Source: Methanosarcina sp. (GTDB taxonomy: Archaea > Halobacteriota > Methanosarcinia > Methanosarcinales > Methanosarcinaceae). Taken from it: 14,858 bases of DNA. The notes under the pieces were generated by a model. It had not been told where the DNA came from. It searched no databases and saw nothing but the letters and a program-made list of their open reading frames with translations. Position numbers and translations under genes: made by a program. Of this stretch, positions 13,530 to 14,858 are shown piece after piece. The number at the start of each line of letters is the position of its first letter. Position 1 is the stretch's first letter. The stretch is taken from the NCBI GenBank assembly GCA_024280975.1, contig JAMXLQ010000218.1, positions 1-14,858 on the forward strand, given 5' to 3'.

Positions 13530-14162
13530 ATGAATATAGAATCCGATATCTGGGAGAATTCTCTTCAAAAAATTAACGACATACTGAAGAGATTGGAAGC
13601 TACCAGGGAAAAAATGGAAATTGAAGCTGATATTTTTGTTGAAGCTACAAAACAGTTCATCTCTGAATGGATTCAAAGAGAAATTGAAATGCCCGTATTT
13701 TCTCCAGAAAGTTCATTTTTTCCTGAAAATTTAAAGTCTGAGCTCAAAAAACCCGATGGATCAAAGTCAGACCTTATAGATCTATCCCTAAAAATTTCAG
13801 ATATCGTCGAAACTAATCTCAACCGTGACAATTATTGGATTCACAGATGCGCACGGTTTCAGCCTGGCATCTCTAGGGATTACATCGAGTTTCAAAAGGA
13901 AAAAATTCGAAGGGAGTTGACCTCAAGCGTTCGAATAATCCTTGGCTGTACCACTGAAATTTTCTGGAAACTGGAGGAAGGAGAGCCTGAAAATAAAGCT
14001 TGGGTGAATGAACTGGGGAGGAGAAAATATGCGTGTTTTCTCCGATTTTCGGATGAAATGACAGCTTCTCTTAACAGCTATTTTGAGTTGCTTGAGGAAC
14101 TTTTAATTTTGAATCATAAACTGGATGAAGAAATGTTAAAAATAGATGGAAAAAAGGCTTGA
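13530..14162 (+). CDS. Uncharacterised helical protein, 210 residues
   Basis: I do not recognise a family. The product is soluble, highly charged and mostly helical. An N-terminal heptad-like region (about 8-48, LQKINDILKRLEATREKME) looks coiled-coil. A Pro/Ser-rich break (about 54-80) follows, then further amphipathic helices, and the C-terminus ends in another Leu/Glu-rich coil (YFELLEELLILNHKLDEEM). An internal NYWIHRCARFQPGISRDY segment is the most distinctive patch. The start is certain: AGGAGG lies 8 bases before the ATG. The next gene, an M24 peptidase, begins within about 40 bases or even overlaps, so the two are probably co-transcribed. Most of the 5' region is MITE copy B, so the promoter must lie in the last 85 bases or inside the element. 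Confidence 0.75.
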   Translation: MNIESDIWENSLQKINDILKRLEATREKMEIEADIFVEATKQFISEWIQREIEMPVFSPESSFFPENLKSELKKPDGSKSDLIDLSLKISDIVETNLNRDNYWIHRCARFQPGISRDYIEFQKEKIRRELTSSVRIILGCTTEIFWKLEEGEPENKAWVNELGRRKYACFLRFSDEMTASLNSYFELLEELLILNHKLDEEMLKIDGKKA

Positions 14163-14199
14163 CAATAAGACCTATATGCACAAAACCAGATTACCTTGC

Positions 14200-14858
14200 A
14201 TGACAGAACCAGAATTCAGTATAAAACAGGCCCTTGAGGAAGCAGGAACTGATGCGTACCTTATGACAGGGAATCTTCACAATTCAGATATTTATTACGT
14301 GACTCGCTTCCTGGCTTCTGATGATTTTGCATACCTGCAAACAGGAGCAGGAAAAGAGGTACTTCTTATCTCGGATATGGAAAAAGGAAGAGCCGAAATC
14401 GAGTCAAGGGTTCCTACGATAAAAACGTTGCAGGACTTAGGCTACAGGGAAAAGATGAAGGAAAAGAAAGACCCTTCCATTGCCTATGCCGCCTGCATAT
14501 CCGAGCTGCTTGCAGGAGAAGGAATTAAGAAAGTAGCAGTTCCTTACGATTTTCCGATATTCGACTCAAATTTCCTCAAGGAGGCAGGCTTTTCCGTAGT
14601 GCCAATAAAAAGCCCATTCAGAAAACTCAGGAGCTTAAAAAGGCCGGAAGAGATTGAAGCCATAAAGTACGCCCAAATGGCTGGAGAAAAAGCTATGGAA
14701 GCCGCAATAGCCTTGATAGCCGAAGCAGAAGAAAGGGGAGGCTTTCTCTATCATTCAGGAGAAATACTGACAGGCGCTAAAGTGCTTTCGGTTATAGATC
14801 ATACCCTTCTTGATTACGGGTGCGAAGCCGAAGAGACTATTGTTTCATGCGGTAGAGA
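14200..14858 (+). CDS. M24 family Xaa-Pro aminopeptidase/dipeptidase, N-terminal part
   Basis: An open frame runs past the window edge; about 219 residues are visible. The first half is a creatinase-type N-terminal domain (DAYLMTGNLHNSDIYYVTRF, EVLLISDMEKGRAEIES, KKVAVPYDFPIF). It passes through PFRKLRSLKRPEEIEAIKYA, the hallmark linker into the pita-bread metallopeptidase domain. The metal ligands lie beyond the window. The expected role is cytosolic removal of residues next to proline in small peptides. Three in-frame ATGs compete: 14146 (overlapping the upstream gene by 17 bases), 14176 and 14200. None has a clear ribosome binding site, and 14200 (MTEPEFSIKQAL) gives the usual start relative to the first helix. 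Translational coupling to the upstream gene is likely. Confidence 0.88.
   Translation, partial: MTEPEFSIKQALEEAGTDAYLMTGNLHNSDIYYVTRFLASDDFAYLQTGAGKEVLLISDMEKGRAEIESRVPTIKTLQDLGYREKMKEKKDPSIAYAACISELLAGEGIKKVAVPYDFPIFDSNFLKEAGFSVVPIKSPFRKLRSLKRPEEIEAIKYAQMAGEKAMEAAIALIAEAEERGGFLYHSGEILTGAKVLSVIDHTLLDYGCEAEETIVSCGR

Overview
The window looks like a chromosomal piece of a Methanosarcina-type methanogenic archaeon. The evidence is an archaeal-type S-adenosylmethionine synthetase, a tRNA-Tyr with C1-G72 and a bulge-helix-bulge intron at 37/38, tRNAs without encoded CCA, archaeal TATA boxes, a PGF-CTERM surface protein, a long-form HisG, and long AT-rich spacers between moderately GC-rich genes. 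The genus is inferred from this style; no database search was possible.

Layout. (1) 1-4784 is a gene-poor, AT-rich region of envelope and orphan genes. It holds a lipoprotein with a cytochrome b5-like domain (269-712, -), an orphan cytosolic protein (1020-1523, -), two small secreted proteins whose signal-peptide DNA is clearly related although their mature parts are not (2167-2472 and 2760-3053, both -), and a secreted protein with two tandem copies of one domain and a PGF-CTERM tail (3712-4719, +). Spacers of 640-660 bases contain palindromes, hairpins and promoters but no gene I can support. (2) 4785-6571 carries a DUF4213/DUF364 protein and a flavodoxin-fold NAD(P)H:quinone oxidoreductase, both on the - strand. 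(3) 6813-9204 is a histidine biosynthesis cluster on the - strand, transcribed hisG-hisA-hisB, with a probable second promoter just before hisB. (4) 9699-10895 is the divergent S-adenosylmethionine synthetase gene. (5) 11227-11527 has two tRNA genes on the + strand, intron-containing tRNA-Tyr(GUA) and tRNA-Asp(GUC). (6) 11809-13443 is an accessory patch: a clan-A-like glycoside hydrolase gene (-) lying between two related, transposase-free inverted-repeat elements of about 200 bp (MITE-like). (7) 13530-14858 holds an orphan coiled-coil-rich protein followed closely by an M24 Xaa-Pro peptidase that runs off the end.

How the genes relate. HisG catalyses the first and regulated step of histidine synthesis, HisA the ProFAR isomerisation, and HisB the imidazoleglycerol-phosphate dehydration. 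The AdoMet synthetase shares a 494-base divergent promoter region with hisG. The rest is mostly single-gene transcription units, several with recognisable hairpin/T-rich terminators. I see no CRISPR array, no intact transposase and no defence operon. The signals most worth a second look are the MITE pair around the hydrolase, the shared signal-peptide cassette, and the duplicated PGF-CTERM surface protein.
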